Assembly: GCA_963676845.2 (NCBI GenBank)
Contig: CAXXKK010000026.1
Span: 57,652 to 121,651, forward strand
Reading direction: 5' to 3'
From: G963662675 sp963676845
Lineage (GTDB): Bacteria; Bacteroidota; Bacteroidia; Bacteroidales; Prolixibacteraceae
Length of the DNA stretch: 64,000 nt
Under the pieces are notes generated by a model that worked only from the letters and a program-made list of their open reading frames with translations, was not told where the DNA came from and made no database searches. Positions within the stretch are counted from its first letter, which is position 1. Each line of letters starts with the position of its first letter. A program made the position numbers and the translations under genes. Positions 25,087-34,519 of this stretch are shown one piece after another.

Positions 25087-26358
25087 ATGTTGAATATTTT
25101 AGTTGTTGGTTCTGGTGGAAGAGAGCATGCTATGGCGTGGAAAATTAAGCAATCACCAAAGCTAAATCAATTATTTATTGCTCCGGGAAATGCCGGAACT
25201 GCTGACTTAGGTGAAAATATCCCTGTGTGTGTTTCTGATTTTGAAGGATTAAAAAAGGTTATTCTCGAAAAGGAAATTAACATGGTGGTTATTGGTCCTG
25301 AAGTTCCTTTGGTAGAAGGCTTACACGATTATATAATTGCTGATGAGAATTTAAAAGGAATAAAGGTTGTTGGCCCTCAAAAAGAAGGAGCTCAGCTGGA
25401 AGGAAGTAAGGACTACGCTAAAGAGTTCATGCAAAGGCATAATATTCCAACAGCAAAATATCTTACAGTAACTAAGCAAAATCTAACTGAAGGTGTAGCT
25501 TTTCTTGAAACAATGAAAGCTCCTTATGTGCTTAAAGCTGACGGATTGGCTGCCGGTAAAGGTGTGTTGATTATTGAAGACATTAAAGAGGCTCAGGATT
25601 CTTTAAAAGAGATGCTTGATGGTCAGTTTGGTGATGCAAGTAGCAAAGTGGTTATTGAAGAATTTTTGTCGGGTGTTGAGCTTTCAGTTTTCGCCATTAC
25701 CGACGGAAAAGACTATCAGATATTACCTGAGGCAAAAGATTATAAACGTATTGGAGAAGGAGATACCGGACTTAATACTGGAGGTATGGGAGCAATAAGT
25801 CCTGTTCCTTTTGCCGATCAGGAATTCATGAAAAAGATTGAAGATCGCATTGTGAAACCTACCATTGAAGGTCTGAAAAAAGACAACATTCCATATAACG
25901 GATTTGTATTTTTTGGTTTGATTAACTGTGATGGAGATCCAAAAGTAATTGAATATAATGTACGTATGGGTGACCCGGAAACCGAAGCTGTTATGTTGCG
26001 TGTTAAGTCAGATTTTGTTGACTTACTTGAAGCTGCTGCCGATGGAACCATGGCTTCTCAATCGATTGAAATTGATGAACGTGCAGCTGTGACCGTAATG
26101 CTCGTTTCCGGTGGATATCCAGGGAGCTATCCAAAAGGAATTGCCATGAGTGGTTTCGATGCAGTAGAAAACAGTATTCTATTCCATGCGGGAACAAAGC
26201 AAACCGACAGTGAAGTAGTAACTGCCGGAGGACGTGTAATTGCTGTTAGCTCTTATGGAAAGGACATGAAAGAAGCGTTGGCTCAATCCTATGTTAATGC
26301 TGAGAAAATAAACTTTGACGGCAAATATTATCGAAAAGACCTTGGATTCGATTTATAA
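25087..26358 (+). CDS. purD: Phosphoribosylamine-glycine ligase
   Basis: 423 residues, the normal length. The N-terminal domain begins 'MLNILVVGSGGREHAMAWKI', the PurD signature. The ATP-grasp region contains 'KADGLAAGKGVLI' and 'TGGMGAISP', and the carboxylate region contains 'YNVRMGDPETEAVM'. It catalyses ATP-dependent joining of glycine to phosphoribosylamine, the second step of purine synthesis. It lies 37 bp after the deacetylase gene; no other pur gene is adjacent. Confidence 0.96.
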   Translation: MLNILVVGSGGREHAMAWKIKQSPKLNQLFIAPGNAGTADLGENIPVCVSDFEGLKKVILEKEINMVVIGPEVPLVEGLHDYIIADENLKGIKVVGPQKEGAQLEGSKDYAKEFMQRHNIPTAKYLTVTKQNLTEGVAFLETMKAPYVLKADGLAAGKGVLIIEDIKEAQDSLKEMLDGQFGDASSKVVIEEFLSGVELSVFAITDGKDYQILPEAKDYKRIGEGDTGLNTGGMGAISPVPFADQEFMKKIEDRIVKPTIEGLKKDNIPYNGFVFFGLINCDGDPKVIEYNVRMGDPETEAVMLRVKSDFVDLLEAAADGTMASQSIEIDERAAVTVMLVSGGYPGSYPKGIAMSGFDAVENSILFHAGTKQTDSEVVTAGGRVIAVSSYGKDMKEALAQSYVNAEKINFDGKYYRKDLGFDL

Positions 26359-26451
26359 TCGGGTTTAAAAATATACTTTAGCAAAGGGCAAAGGATTTTC
26401 ATCTTTTGCTTTTTGCTATTGCTTTTTTGGGACAATTTCAATTTTGAAATC

Positions 26452-27436
26452 ATGTTAATCAGGTTTTTCAAAAGTAATCAGGCTTATCATTTTATACTGA
26501 TACCTCTTGTGGTATTAGTATTGTGGTTTCGGTCCTATTTGTATCCTGAGTTTTTCCCTTTCTTCGAGGGTGAAAACCAGATGCCACTATATAAGCCTTT
26601 ATTTTTTCTGCTTTCAGAGTCTGCTTTTGTAAATAACCTGTTGTCTATGGTTTTTGTCATTCTGTTTTCATTCCTTATAGTCAGGATGAATGCAGTATAT
26701 TCCTTAATCCAGTTACGAACTTTTCTGCCAGCCAATATTTTTATTTTAATCGTTAGTGGTATACTGATGCTTCATACATTGCATCCAGTATATTTTGGTG
26801 CTCTATTTTTACTATTTACACTAAATCGCATTTTTAGCAGCTATGATAATAAAAGCATTCACTCTATTGCTATTGACTCAGGGGTTTTAATTGGGGTAGG
26901 ATCGTTGTTTTATTTTAACCTTGTTTTTTATTTCCCTCTGATCTGGATTAGTTTTTTATTAATACACAAAAGTCCTAACTGGAGAGATTTTGTGTTGTCA
27001 TTAATCGGACTTCTTTTACCTTGGTTTTTTACATTTACTTATTTCTATTTTACAGATACGACTGATGAGTTGGGATTAATTATTCAGCAAAACTTATTTA
27101 CTGAAAATTATTTCCTAAGGGGCAATAGAAACATGCAGGTTTATATTGGGTTCTTAATTTTTTTCACATTGCTTGGAAGTGTATTTATGTTGGGGACAAT
27201 ACGATGAAAAGAAGATTATTATTCGTAAATATTTTCAGATCTTATTTTTAATTTTTTTAATCTCACTAGCTCTTTTAATTTTTGTTCCTTCTGTTTCTAT
27301 TGAGATTCTGATTATCATGGCCATTCCACTTACTTATCTTATCTCTAATTACCTGATTTATATGCGCAGGCAATTTTGGGCAAATGCGTTCTTATATGTA
27401 TTTATTGGACTTATTATTTATTTACAATTTGTGTAA
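26452..27436 (+). CDS. DUF6427-type membrane protein, frameshifted
   Basis: About 327 residues when the two frames are joined. The start at ATG 26452 gives 'MLIRFFKSNQAYHFILIP', characteristic of this Bacteroidota family. Eight or more hydrophobic helices; no catalytic motif recognised. The frame breaks at the G4 run 27192-27195. Dropping one G joins 'LGSVFMLG' to 'QYDEKKIIIRKYFQILFLI', restoring the family's C-terminal half. Its stop (TAA) overlaps the start of the carbamoyltransferase gene (TAATG). Function unknown. Confidence 0.75.
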
Positions 27437-29085
27437 TGAATACAGGGAAGGCTACATTGGCAATCTATGGAATTCAGGACAGGGATGAATATGAGCATCC
27501 TTTTTATGTGCACGATCACAATTTGTGTATCATGCAGAATGGGAGAGTCAGGGATTTTTTACAACAGGAGAGGATTAGCAGAAGAAAGCGTGATAACTCC
27601 TTACATAAAACCCTTCCTGCAATTTTAAAAGAAAGGAAATTATTAGCTGAAGATTTTGATCTTGTTTTTGTTGATAATGTAGTTGGACGAACATTCCTTA
27701 CAGCAAGGGGAAATGTGCGTTTTGAAGCCCCTTTAAGCAATGAATTACATAATGGTCCTGAAGAAGGCAGGTGCTGGTGGTTTGGGCAGGAAAAACGAGC
27801 CTGGGTATTAAATCATGAGTTGGCTCATATCTATAGTTGCCTTCCGTTTTTTGGTGAATTTGAAGATAACAGTCTGCTGGTTCATTTTGATGGGGGAGCC
27901 AGTCGGAGTAATTTCTCAGCCTGGACATACAAAAATGGAGAATTGAAGAAGTATCTTGCTCATTGGGATTACCAATATCTTACCACCATTTTTAATGCCA
28001 ATGCGTTGGTCTTTTCTGTAATTGGAGCAAAGCTGAGCGATCAAAACAGTGTTCCCGGAAAGATGATGGGATTGGCCGGGCATGGAAATTTCAAACCTGA
28101 AATCGAGGAATGGCTGAGAAATCATAATTTCTTTGAAAACATTTGGAGCAAAAAATCCACTTTCTTTAAACAGGTAAAAAGTGATTGGAATATTGAATTG
28201 AAGTCTTTTGACCAGAAGCATCCTTTTATTCTGGATTGTATTGCAACTTTACATGAATTGTTTGCACGAGAAATTGTAAATATTCTGAAACAATTACAGC
28301 AGGAAACCCAAACCCAATTTCTTTACTATTCCGGAGGTTGTGCATTAAATATTGTTGCCAATACCAGAATTATTAATGAACGAATTTTTAGCAGTGTTTT
28401 TATTCCTCCCTGTACAGAGGATTCCGGTTTGGCATTGGGAGCTGCTGCTTTCATGGAATGGCAAAAGCATGGTAAAATTGAGGTTCATTCTCCTTACTTA
28501 AATAACTGGAAACTTCCGGATTGTGAATTAAAGTATTCCGACGAAGATTTAGAACAGGTAGCTAAAGCTATTGTTGAGGGGAAAGTTATTGGTATTTGTA
28601 ATGGTTATGGAGAAGCCGGTCCAAGAGCATTGGGAAATAGAAGTTTGATAGGGCTGGCCAACAGCAAAAAGCTGGCGAAAAAGATTAGCATGCAACACAA
28701 AAAGCGTGAATGGTATCGTCCGGTTGCTCCTGTGATGTTGGAAAAGAACACTCGCTATTTTACTGGTCTGGATGAAATTCATCCTCTTAGCCAATATATG
28801 TTACTTGATTTTGATATTTTACCCGATCGTCGGGATGAACTTGCCGGAGCTGTTCATGTTGATGGAACTGCCAGAATACAAACAATTTTTAAACGGGAAC
28901 AAAATCCTTATTTATGGGATTTACTAAGCGTGTTGGATGAAAAATATCAAGTTAAGGCATTAATAAATACATCTTTTAATTCACGGGGAGAACCCATCGT
29001 TCATACTTCCGAAGATGCTTTGAATGCGGCTAAAAATATGAAAATTGATAGGGTTGTCATCAACGGAGCTTACACGGGTATTTAA
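27436..29085 (+). CDS. NodU/CmcH-family carbamoyltransferase
   Basis: 549 residues from ATG 27436; the frame extends further upstream but that part duplicates the end of the previous gene in another frame. An N-terminal ASKHA-like domain contains 'LNHELAHIYSCLPFFG' (His metal ligands) and 'LVHFDGGASRSNF'. The C-terminal domain carries 'NGYGEAGPRALGNRSLIG' and 'INTSFNSRGEPIV', which bind carbamoyl-adenylate and phosphate. Such enzymes carbamoylate sugars or antibiotics. No glycosyltransferase cluster adjoins, so the acceptor is unknown. Confidence 0.83.
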   Translation: MNTGKATLAIYGIQDRDEYEHPFYVHDHNLCIMQNGRVRDFLQQERISRRKRDNSLHKTLPAILKERKLLAEDFDLVFVDNVVGRTFLTARGNVRFEAPLSNELHNGPEEGRCWWFGQEKRAWVLNHELAHIYSCLPFFGEFEDNSLLVHFDGGASRSNFSAWTYKNGELKKYLAHWDYQYLTTIFNANALVFSVIGAKLSDQNSVPGKMMGLAGHGNFKPEIEEWLRNHNFFENIWSKKSTFFKQVKSDWNIELKSFDQKHPFILDCIATLHELFAREIVNILKQLQQETQTQFLYYSGGCALNIVANTRIINERIFSSVFIPPCTEDSGLALGAAAFMEWQKHGKIEVHSPYLNNWKLPDCELKYSDEDLEQVAKAIVEGKVIGICNGYGEAGPRALGNRSLIGLANSKKLAKKISMQHKKREWYRPVAPVMLEKNTRYFTGLDEIHPLSQYMLLDFDILPDRRDELAGAVHVDGTARIQTIFKREQNPYLWDLLSVLDEKYQVKALINTSFNSRGEPIVHTSEDALNAAKNMKIDRVVINGAYTGI

Positions 29086-29091
29086 TTTCAA

Positions 29092-29706
29092 TTAAAACAA
29101 ACCGTGCAACTGTGCATCAATTTTATCGATTACTCCACTTAAATCTTCAGGAGAATTTGTGATATCAACTTTATCAACGTTAATTACTAATAATTTGCCG
29201 TCGGTATACTGGTTAATCCAGGCTTCGTAGCGTTCGTTCAGTTGTTTCAGGTAGTCCAGCCTGATTGAGTTTTCGTATTCACGTCCACGTTGCTGAATTT
29301 GATTTACCAAAGTAGGAACACTTGCTCTTAAGTAGATAAGAAGATCCGGTGATTTTACAAGCTTATTCATCATTTGAAACAAGCTGGAATAAGTTTTAAA
29401 ATCTCGAGTTGACATTAAGCCCATGGAATGAAGATTGGGCGCAAAAATCTCGGCATCTTCAAAGATTGTCCTGTCCTGAATAATTGTTTCTTTTGACTTT
29501 TGAATCTCTACAATTTGGCTAAATCGGCTGTTTAGAAAATAAATTTGCAAATTGAAAGACCAGCGTTGCATGTCTTCATAGAAATCATTCAAATATGGGT
29601 TTTCATCAACTCCCTCGTAGTGAGGAGTCCAGCCATAATGTTTAGACAAAAGCTCAGTTAACGTGGTTTTTCCAGCTCCAATATTTCCGGCAACAGCAAT
29701 GTGCAT
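29092..29706 (-). CDS. Deoxynucleoside kinase
   Basis: 204 residues. P-loop 'AVAGNIGAGKTTLTELL' at the N-terminus, 'QDRTIFEDAEIF' (the DRS-like motif with catalytic Asp-Arg) and 'LIYLRASVPTLVNQIQQRGREYE', the lid with Arg residues. It phosphorylates deoxynucleosides for salvage; deoxyadenosine or deoxyguanosine kinase type is likely, but specificity cannot be read here. A TAAATTTG -7 box lies on the same strand at 29744-29737. Confidence 0.88.
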   Translation of the reverse strand: MHIAVAGNIGAGKTTLTELLSKHYGWTPHYEGVDENPYLNDFYEDMQRWSFNLQIYFLNSRFSQIVEIQKSKETIIQDRTIFEDAEIFAPNLHSMGLMSTRDFKTYSSLFQMMNKLVKSPDLLIYLRASVPTLVNQIQQRGREYENSIRLDYLKQLNERYEAWINQYTDGKLLVINVDKVDITNSPEDLSGVIDKIDAQLHGLF

Positions 29707-29736
29707 AGTAAAATAGATTAAGTAAAAAGATGCTTA

Positions 29737-29744
29737 CAAATTTA
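29737..29744 (-). promoter_or_regulatory. -7 box (TAAATTTG) for the deoxynucleoside kinase gene
   Basis: Exact TAnnTTTG match on the minus strand, 31 bases upstream of ATG 29706. Confidence 0.45.
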
Positions 29745-29773
29745 ATAGAATACAGCTAGCAGACCCTTACGTT

Positions 29774-31291
29774 CTATATAATTTTTTGGAGTTCAATTAA
29801 TTCATCCAGATATTTTCGGTCATTTGCCAATCTTGGAATTTTGTTTTGTCCTCCCATTTTTCCTCTCCTTTTCATCCATTCGTAAAATAAACCATTAGAA
29901 GCAATTATAAGTTTTGGGCGTTCCAAAGTTAGGTTTTTATGCCTTTTTGCTTCGTAATCAGAATTCAGTGTCTTTAATGTAAAATCCAGAACTGAAATAA
30001 AATGCTCAATATCATCAGGTTCTTTTTCAAACTCGATAATCCATTCGTGAGCACCTTTCTGGTTTTCTTTCATGAAAATTGGACCAGCTGTATATTCTTT
30101 AATGTTTGCATTTGTTCTTTCGCAGGCCATTTTTAAAGCTTCTTCTGCATTATCCACAATTACTTCTTCGCCAAAAGCATTGATAAAATGTTTGGTTCTT
30201 CCGGTAATCTTAATTTTATAAGGATACTTAGATGTAAACTTCACTGTATCTCCAATGATATATCTCCATAAACCACCATTAGTAGAAATAACCATGGCGT
30301 AATTTTTCTCTAGTTCAACATCGCCAATACTTAACAAGGGAGGGTTTTCATCATGAAGATTTTCCATGGGAATAAACTCATAGTAAATGCCATAGTCGAG
30401 CATAAGAAGCATGGAATCACTTTCCGGGTCATCCTGAATGGCAAAGAAGCCTTCAGATGCATTATACGTTTCCATATAATTCATCGTGTCGGATGGAATG
30501 ATCGTGAGATATTGATCCCTGTAAGGGTCAAATTTAATGCCCCCATGGATGAATACTTCCATATTGGGCCAAACTTCCAGTATGTTTTTTTTCCCGGTTG
30601 CCTCCAATACACGACTTAACAAAACCAGGTTCCAGGAAGGCACACCTGCCAATGAAGTTACATTTTCATCTCTGGTTTCCTCAATAATTTTAGCAACTTT
30701 CTCTTCAAATTCCTCAATTAGTGCTACTTCTGGAGGAGGTGTTCTGTAAAACTCCGACCAAAAAGGAGTATTTTCAATTAAAATGGCTGAAAGGTCTCCA
30801 AAGTAAGATTTGTTTTTCACATTGTTTATGCGGTGGCTTCCTCCCAGTGTTAAGGTTTTTCCGGATAATATCTTTGAATCAGGATTGTTTTTTAGGTACA
30901 TGGCAAAAACATCTTTTGCTCCCCTAAAATGAATGCTTTCCAGTGATGTTTTGGTAACCGGGATAAACTTGCTTTTATCATTTGTTGTCCCTGATGATTT
31001 GGCAAACCACTTGATTTCTCCCGGCCAGGTAATATTCTTTTCACCTTGCATCATTCGGTTTATAAGTGGAGCTACATCTTCGTACCAACTTATCGGAAGT
31101 CTTTTCTTAAATTCTTCTTCAGTTTCTATTGATTTGAAGTCATATTGCAAACCCTGATTTGTATCCTTTGCCTCTTTTAAAAGATCAAGTAAAACTTCAC
31201 GTTGAGTTTCAATGGGGTGTTTTTTAAATAATTCTATTTCGAATATTCTTTTATAATTCACCCAGTTAACGACAGAGTTTATTAATGGCAT
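29774..31291 (-). CDS. GH3 auxin-responsive promoter family protein
   Basis: 505 residues, as usual for bacterial GH3. The adenylation motif region is 'WFAKSSGTTNDKSKFIPVT', with 'TYNASEGFFAIQDDP' and 'TGRTKHFINAFGEEVIVDNAE' as the later ATP- and substrate-contact segments. The fold is that of acyl-adenylate-forming enzymes; plant members conjugate acids to amino acids. The substrate of Bacteroidota members is unknown. It is a common, stable gene of the phylum and useful as a taxonomic hint. Confidence 0.9.
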   Translation of the reverse strand: MPLINSVVNWVNYKRIFEIELFKKHPIETQREVLLDLLKEAKDTNQGLQYDFKSIETEEEFKKRLPISWYEDVAPLINRMMQGEKNITWPGEIKWFAKSSGTTNDKSKFIPVTKTSLESIHFRGAKDVFAMYLKNNPDSKILSGKTLTLGGSHRINNVKNKSYFGDLSAILIENTPFWSEFYRTPPPEVALIEEFEEKVAKIIEETRDENVTSLAGVPSWNLVLLSRVLEATGKKNILEVWPNMEVFIHGGIKFDPYRDQYLTIIPSDTMNYMETYNASEGFFAIQDDPESDSMLLMLDYGIYYEFIPMENLHDENPPLLSIGDVELEKNYAMVISTNGGLWRYIIGDTVKFTSKYPYKIKITGRTKHFINAFGEEVIVDNAEEALKMACERTNANIKEYTAGPIFMKENQKGAHEWIIEFEKEPDDIEHFISVLDFTLKTLNSDYEAKRHKNLTLERPKLIIASNGLFYEWMKRRGKMGGQNKIPRLANDRKYLDELIELQKII

Positions 31292-31443
31292 ATTTTAATT
31301 GATTTCTGTTTAGACGAAAATAAGTCTTTCTGGTGTATATCAATATTAAAACCAGATGTTTTTCGTTAACTTATTATGAAACAATGCTGGCTGTAAATAA
31401 TTTTCTATTTTTACTTTCATATAAATCTGCACATTATTCTGAT

Positions 31444-31974
31444 ATGAATTATATCGACATTGTTCTTGGAATTTTATTAATTATTTCTGCAATTAGAGGG
31501 TTTCATAAAGGCTTTATTGTTGAAGTTGCTTCATTGTTGGCACTTGTATTGGGGATCTGGGGAGCTATTCATTTTTCAGAATTTGTGGGTGACTACATTG
31601 TTGAAACTTTTGATTACCAGCCTGATTATCTCAACTTGATTTCTTTCATGTTTACTTTCGTTGTGATTGTTATTGTTGTACATATCCTTGGGAATGCGTT
31701 AGAACAAATCATCAATGTACTGGCTTTGGGATTGATAAATCATTTGGCTGGGTTATTATTTGGGATATTGAAAACGGCATTGATTTTAAGTATCATACTT
31801 ATCTTTTTTGATAAGATTGACGATAATACAAAGATTCTTTCTGAAGATGTAAAAGAAGAATCTCGTGTATATGAGCCTATAAAAAGTTTAGTCCCAACTA
31901 TTTTGCCTTTCCTGAATTTTTGGGATGAATATACACCACAACTCCAAAACAAGACTGAAACAGAACAAGCCTAG
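31444..31974 (+). CDS. CvpA-family membrane protein
   Basis: 176 residues from ATG 31444; the frame is open to 31333 but homology starts 'MNYIDIVLGILLIISAIRGF'. Four membrane helices with the family's 'RGFHKGFIVEVASLLALVLG' segment. CvpA was named for a role in colicin V production and is linked to cell-envelope homeostasis. The C-terminal 40 residues are polar and cytoplasmic. No operon partner is evident. Confidence 0.82.
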   Translation: MNYIDIVLGILLIISAIRGFHKGFIVEVASLLALVLGIWGAIHFSEFVGDYIVETFDYQPDYLNLISFMFTFVVIVIVVHILGNALEQIINVLALGLINHLAGLLFGILKTALILSIILIFFDKIDDNTKILSEDVKEESRVYEPIKSLVPTILPFLNFWDEYTPQLQNKTETEQA

Positions 31975-32138
31975 AGAGAAGTACAGGGACATTACGTGTT
32001 AAGGCTTTCCAAAAAAAGAAAGACATCGTTGCAATTTATTGTAGTCTTGCAAACTGAGTACTGAACATTATTTTTTGTTTTGGCTATTTGTTCTTTGATC
32101 TTGATTCTTTTTGGATAGTTCTGTCTTCTTGATTTTTA

Positions 32139-32146
32139 TATCTTTG
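32139..32146 (+). promoter_or_regulatory. -7 box (TATCTTTG) for tyrS
   Basis: Exact TAnnTTTG match about 60 bases before the tyrS ATG. No T-box or attenuator structure was recognised in the leader. Confidence 0.5.
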
Positions 32147-32205
32147 TCGAGTTTTTCCGACAAACGGAAAACCATTAAAATAGAATATAAAAAGACCATA
32201 TACCC

Positions 32206-33498
32206 ATGAATTTTGTAGACGAACTTACCTGGAGAGGGATGATTCATGATATCATGCCCGGAACAAAAGAACAACTGGAAAAAGAAATTACTTCAGCCTA
32301 TGTTGGAATTGACCCTACGGCTGATTCCCTGCATATTGGGCATTTAGTTGGGGTTATGATGTTGAAACACTTTCAGTTGGCAGGGCATAAACCTATTGCC
32401 CTGGTTGGTGGAGCAACAGGAATGATTGGTGATCCATCCGGAAAGTCGCAGGAAAGAAACCTACTTGATGAAGAAACTTTAAGACACAACGAGAGTTGTT
32501 TGAGAGAACAGCTTTCACGTTTTCTTGATTTTGAATCTGATGTTCCTAATGCAGCTGAGTTGGTAAACAACTACGACTGGATGAAGAACTTTAGTTTTCT
32601 TGATTTTATCAGGGACATTGGTAAGCACATTACTGTGAACTACATGATGTCGAAAGACAGTGTGAAGAAAAGGCTTGGATCTGAATCGAAAGTTGGAATG
32701 TCTTTTACTGAGTTTACTTACCAGTTGGTTCAGGGATATGACTTTCTGTGGTTGTACCAAAACAAAGGCTGCAAATTGCAGATGGGGGGATCTGATCAGT
32801 GGGGAAATATTACTACAGGAACTGAATTAATTCGTCGCAAAGAAAGTGGAGATGCTTTTGCTCTTACTTGTCCTCTTATTACAAAAGCAGATGGCTCTAA
32901 ATTTGGTAAAACCGAATCGGGAAATGTTTGGCTGGATGCCAAATTAACGTCACCTTATAAATTCCTTCAATTTTGGTTGAATACATCTGATGAAGATGCA
33001 GAAAAATACATTAAGATTTTTACGCTCCTGGAAAGAGAAGAAATTGAACAACTTATTGTAGCTCACAGAGACGCTCCACACAAACGTGAATTGCAGAAAA
33101 AACTAGCTGAAGAAATTACAGTTATGGTTCACTCCCGTGAGGATTATGAAACAGCGGTTGAGGCATCACAAATTCTGTTTGGAAGAGGTACTGCTGATAC
33201 TTTGAAAAAGTTAGACGAAGATACATTCTTGTCTGTTTTTGAGGGCGTTCCACAATTCAATATATCAAAATCTGATCTTGACGCCGGAATCAATGTTGTT
33301 GATTTACTTGCTGATCACGCTGCAGTTTTCCCTTCAAAAGGCGAATTGCGCCGTACGATTAAAGGCAATGGATTGAGCATCAATAAAGAAAAAATAGGCA
33401 ATCAGGACTTAGTGGTGGATTCATCATTCTTAATTGGAGGAAAATATGTTTTGGCTCAAAAAGGGAAGAAAAACTATTTCCTAATTATTGCTGGATAA
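32206..33498 (+). CDS. tyrS: Tyrosyl-tRNA synthetase
   Basis: 430 residues. Class I synthetase signatures: 'DPTADSLHIGHLVG' (HIGH) and 'ADGSKFGKTESG' (KMSKS equivalent, KFGKT). 'GGSDQWGNITTGTELIRR' is the tyrosine-binding helix region. A C-terminal S4-like RNA-binding domain occupies about 355-430. It charges tRNA-Tyr in the cytoplasm and is transcribed alone from the box at 32139. Confidence 0.97.
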   Translation: MNFVDELTWRGMIHDIMPGTKEQLEKEITSAYVGIDPTADSLHIGHLVGVMMLKHFQLAGHKPIALVGGATGMIGDPSGKSQERNLLDEETLRHNESCLREQLSRFLDFESDVPNAAELVNNYDWMKNFSFLDFIRDIGKHITVNYMMSKDSVKKRLGSESKVGMSFTEFTYQLVQGYDFLWLYQNKGCKLQMGGSDQWGNITTGTELIRRKESGDAFALTCPLITKADGSKFGKTESGNVWLDAKLTSPYKFLQFWLNTSDEDAEKYIKIFTLLEREEIEQLIVAHRDAPHKRELQKKLAEEITVMVHSREDYETAVEASQILFGRGTADTLKKLDEDTFLSVFEGVPQFNISKSDLDAGINVVDLLADHAAVFPSKGELRRTIKGNGLSINKEKIGNQDLVVDSSFLIGGKYVLAQKGKKNYFLIIAG

Positions 33499-33563
33499 AG
33501 CACCAATAATAAATTTACATATTGAACGTTTAAACTAACGGCTAAACTATATACCTGTTTCTT

Positions 33564-34517
33564 ATGAAGAGTTATTTCGATAATCAATCGTTGCTATCAA
33601 CAATCTGGAAATGGAAAATCCATTTCATAATTATTGGGGTTGTAACATTTATCCTTGCAGCAATATTTTCATCACCTTTTTTTATAACTCCACTTTATAA
33701 ATCAGAGAGTAGGGTTTATCCGATAAATTCGTCACCTTATTCGGAAGAATCGGAAAGTGAACAGTTACTTGAAATTTTAAGCTCATCGGATTTGAAACGA
33801 AAGATGATTGATGTCTTTAATCTTTCTGAGCGATATGATATTAAGGCTGATGATCCTTATTACAGAACAAAAATACTGAAGGGATATGATGAGCATATTG
33901 ATTATAAGAAAACGGAATATGAGACTATTGAAATTTCTGTTCTTGATGCAGATCCACAGGTAGCTAGTGATATGGTTGATTCACTGATTGCCTTTTACAA
34001 TCAAAAGGTTAAGGGGCTACAACGGAAAAAATTTGGAGAACAGGCTTATTCATATACCAATGACCTAAACAGAAAAAAGCTTGAAATTGATTCGCTAAAA
34101 AAACATATGGATGTTTTGCGTCGAGAGTATGGGCTTTTAGATTACGAAAAGCAAGCAGAACAACTTACTTCGGGTTATATGGTTGCCCTTGCAGAAGGTG
34201 CTGAACCTCAGGCTATAAATGAAATTCGTGGAATGTTGGGCAATATGGAAGAAAAAGGAGGTGATTTTTTCCTTTTGGAAATTGAAATGGAAGCGCTTGA
34301 AATTCAGCGTGATACAATAAACAGAAGACTGGAAAAAGCCTTGAGTTTTGCCAATAAGGATGAGTCTTATGCAATGGTTGTTGAGGAAGCTTTTCCTGCT
34401 GATAAAAAGTCGTACCCAACACGCTGGCTGATTGTTTTGGTTAGTTTACTAGCTGTTGAATTTTTAGCTTTAATAACAATTATTGCTCTGGAAAATTTTA
34501 AGAATGTAAAATCATAA
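33564..34517 (+). CDS. Wzz/chain-length-determinant-type inner-membrane protein
   Basis: 317 residues. TM1 (about 18-42, 'IHFIIIGVVTFILAAIFSS') and TM2 near 285-308 flank a periplasmic domain with long helices ('YTNDLNRKKLEIDSLKKHMDVL'), the usual polysaccharide co-polymerase form. The Pro-rich segment before TM2 is present ('AFPADKKSYPTRW'). No C-terminal tyrosine kinase domain is fused. It likely sets the chain length of a surface glycan with the O-antigen ligase/polymerase gene that starts 2 bp downstream. Confidence 0.8.
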   Translation: MKSYFDNQSLLSTIWKWKIHFIIIGVVTFILAAIFSSPFFITPLYKSESRVYPINSSPYSEESESEQLLEILSSSDLKRKMIDVFNLSERYDIKADDPYYRTKILKGYDEHIDYKKTEYETIEISVLDADPQVASDMVDSLIAFYNQKVKGLQRKKFGEQAYSYTNDLNRKKLEIDSLKKHMDVLRREYGLLDYEKQAEQLTSGYMVALAEGAEPQAINEIRGMLGNMEEKGGDFFLLEIEMEALEIQRDTINRRLEKALSFANKDESYAMVVEEAFPADKKSYPTRWLIVLVSLLAVEFLALITIIALENFKNVKS

Positions 34518-34519
34518 TT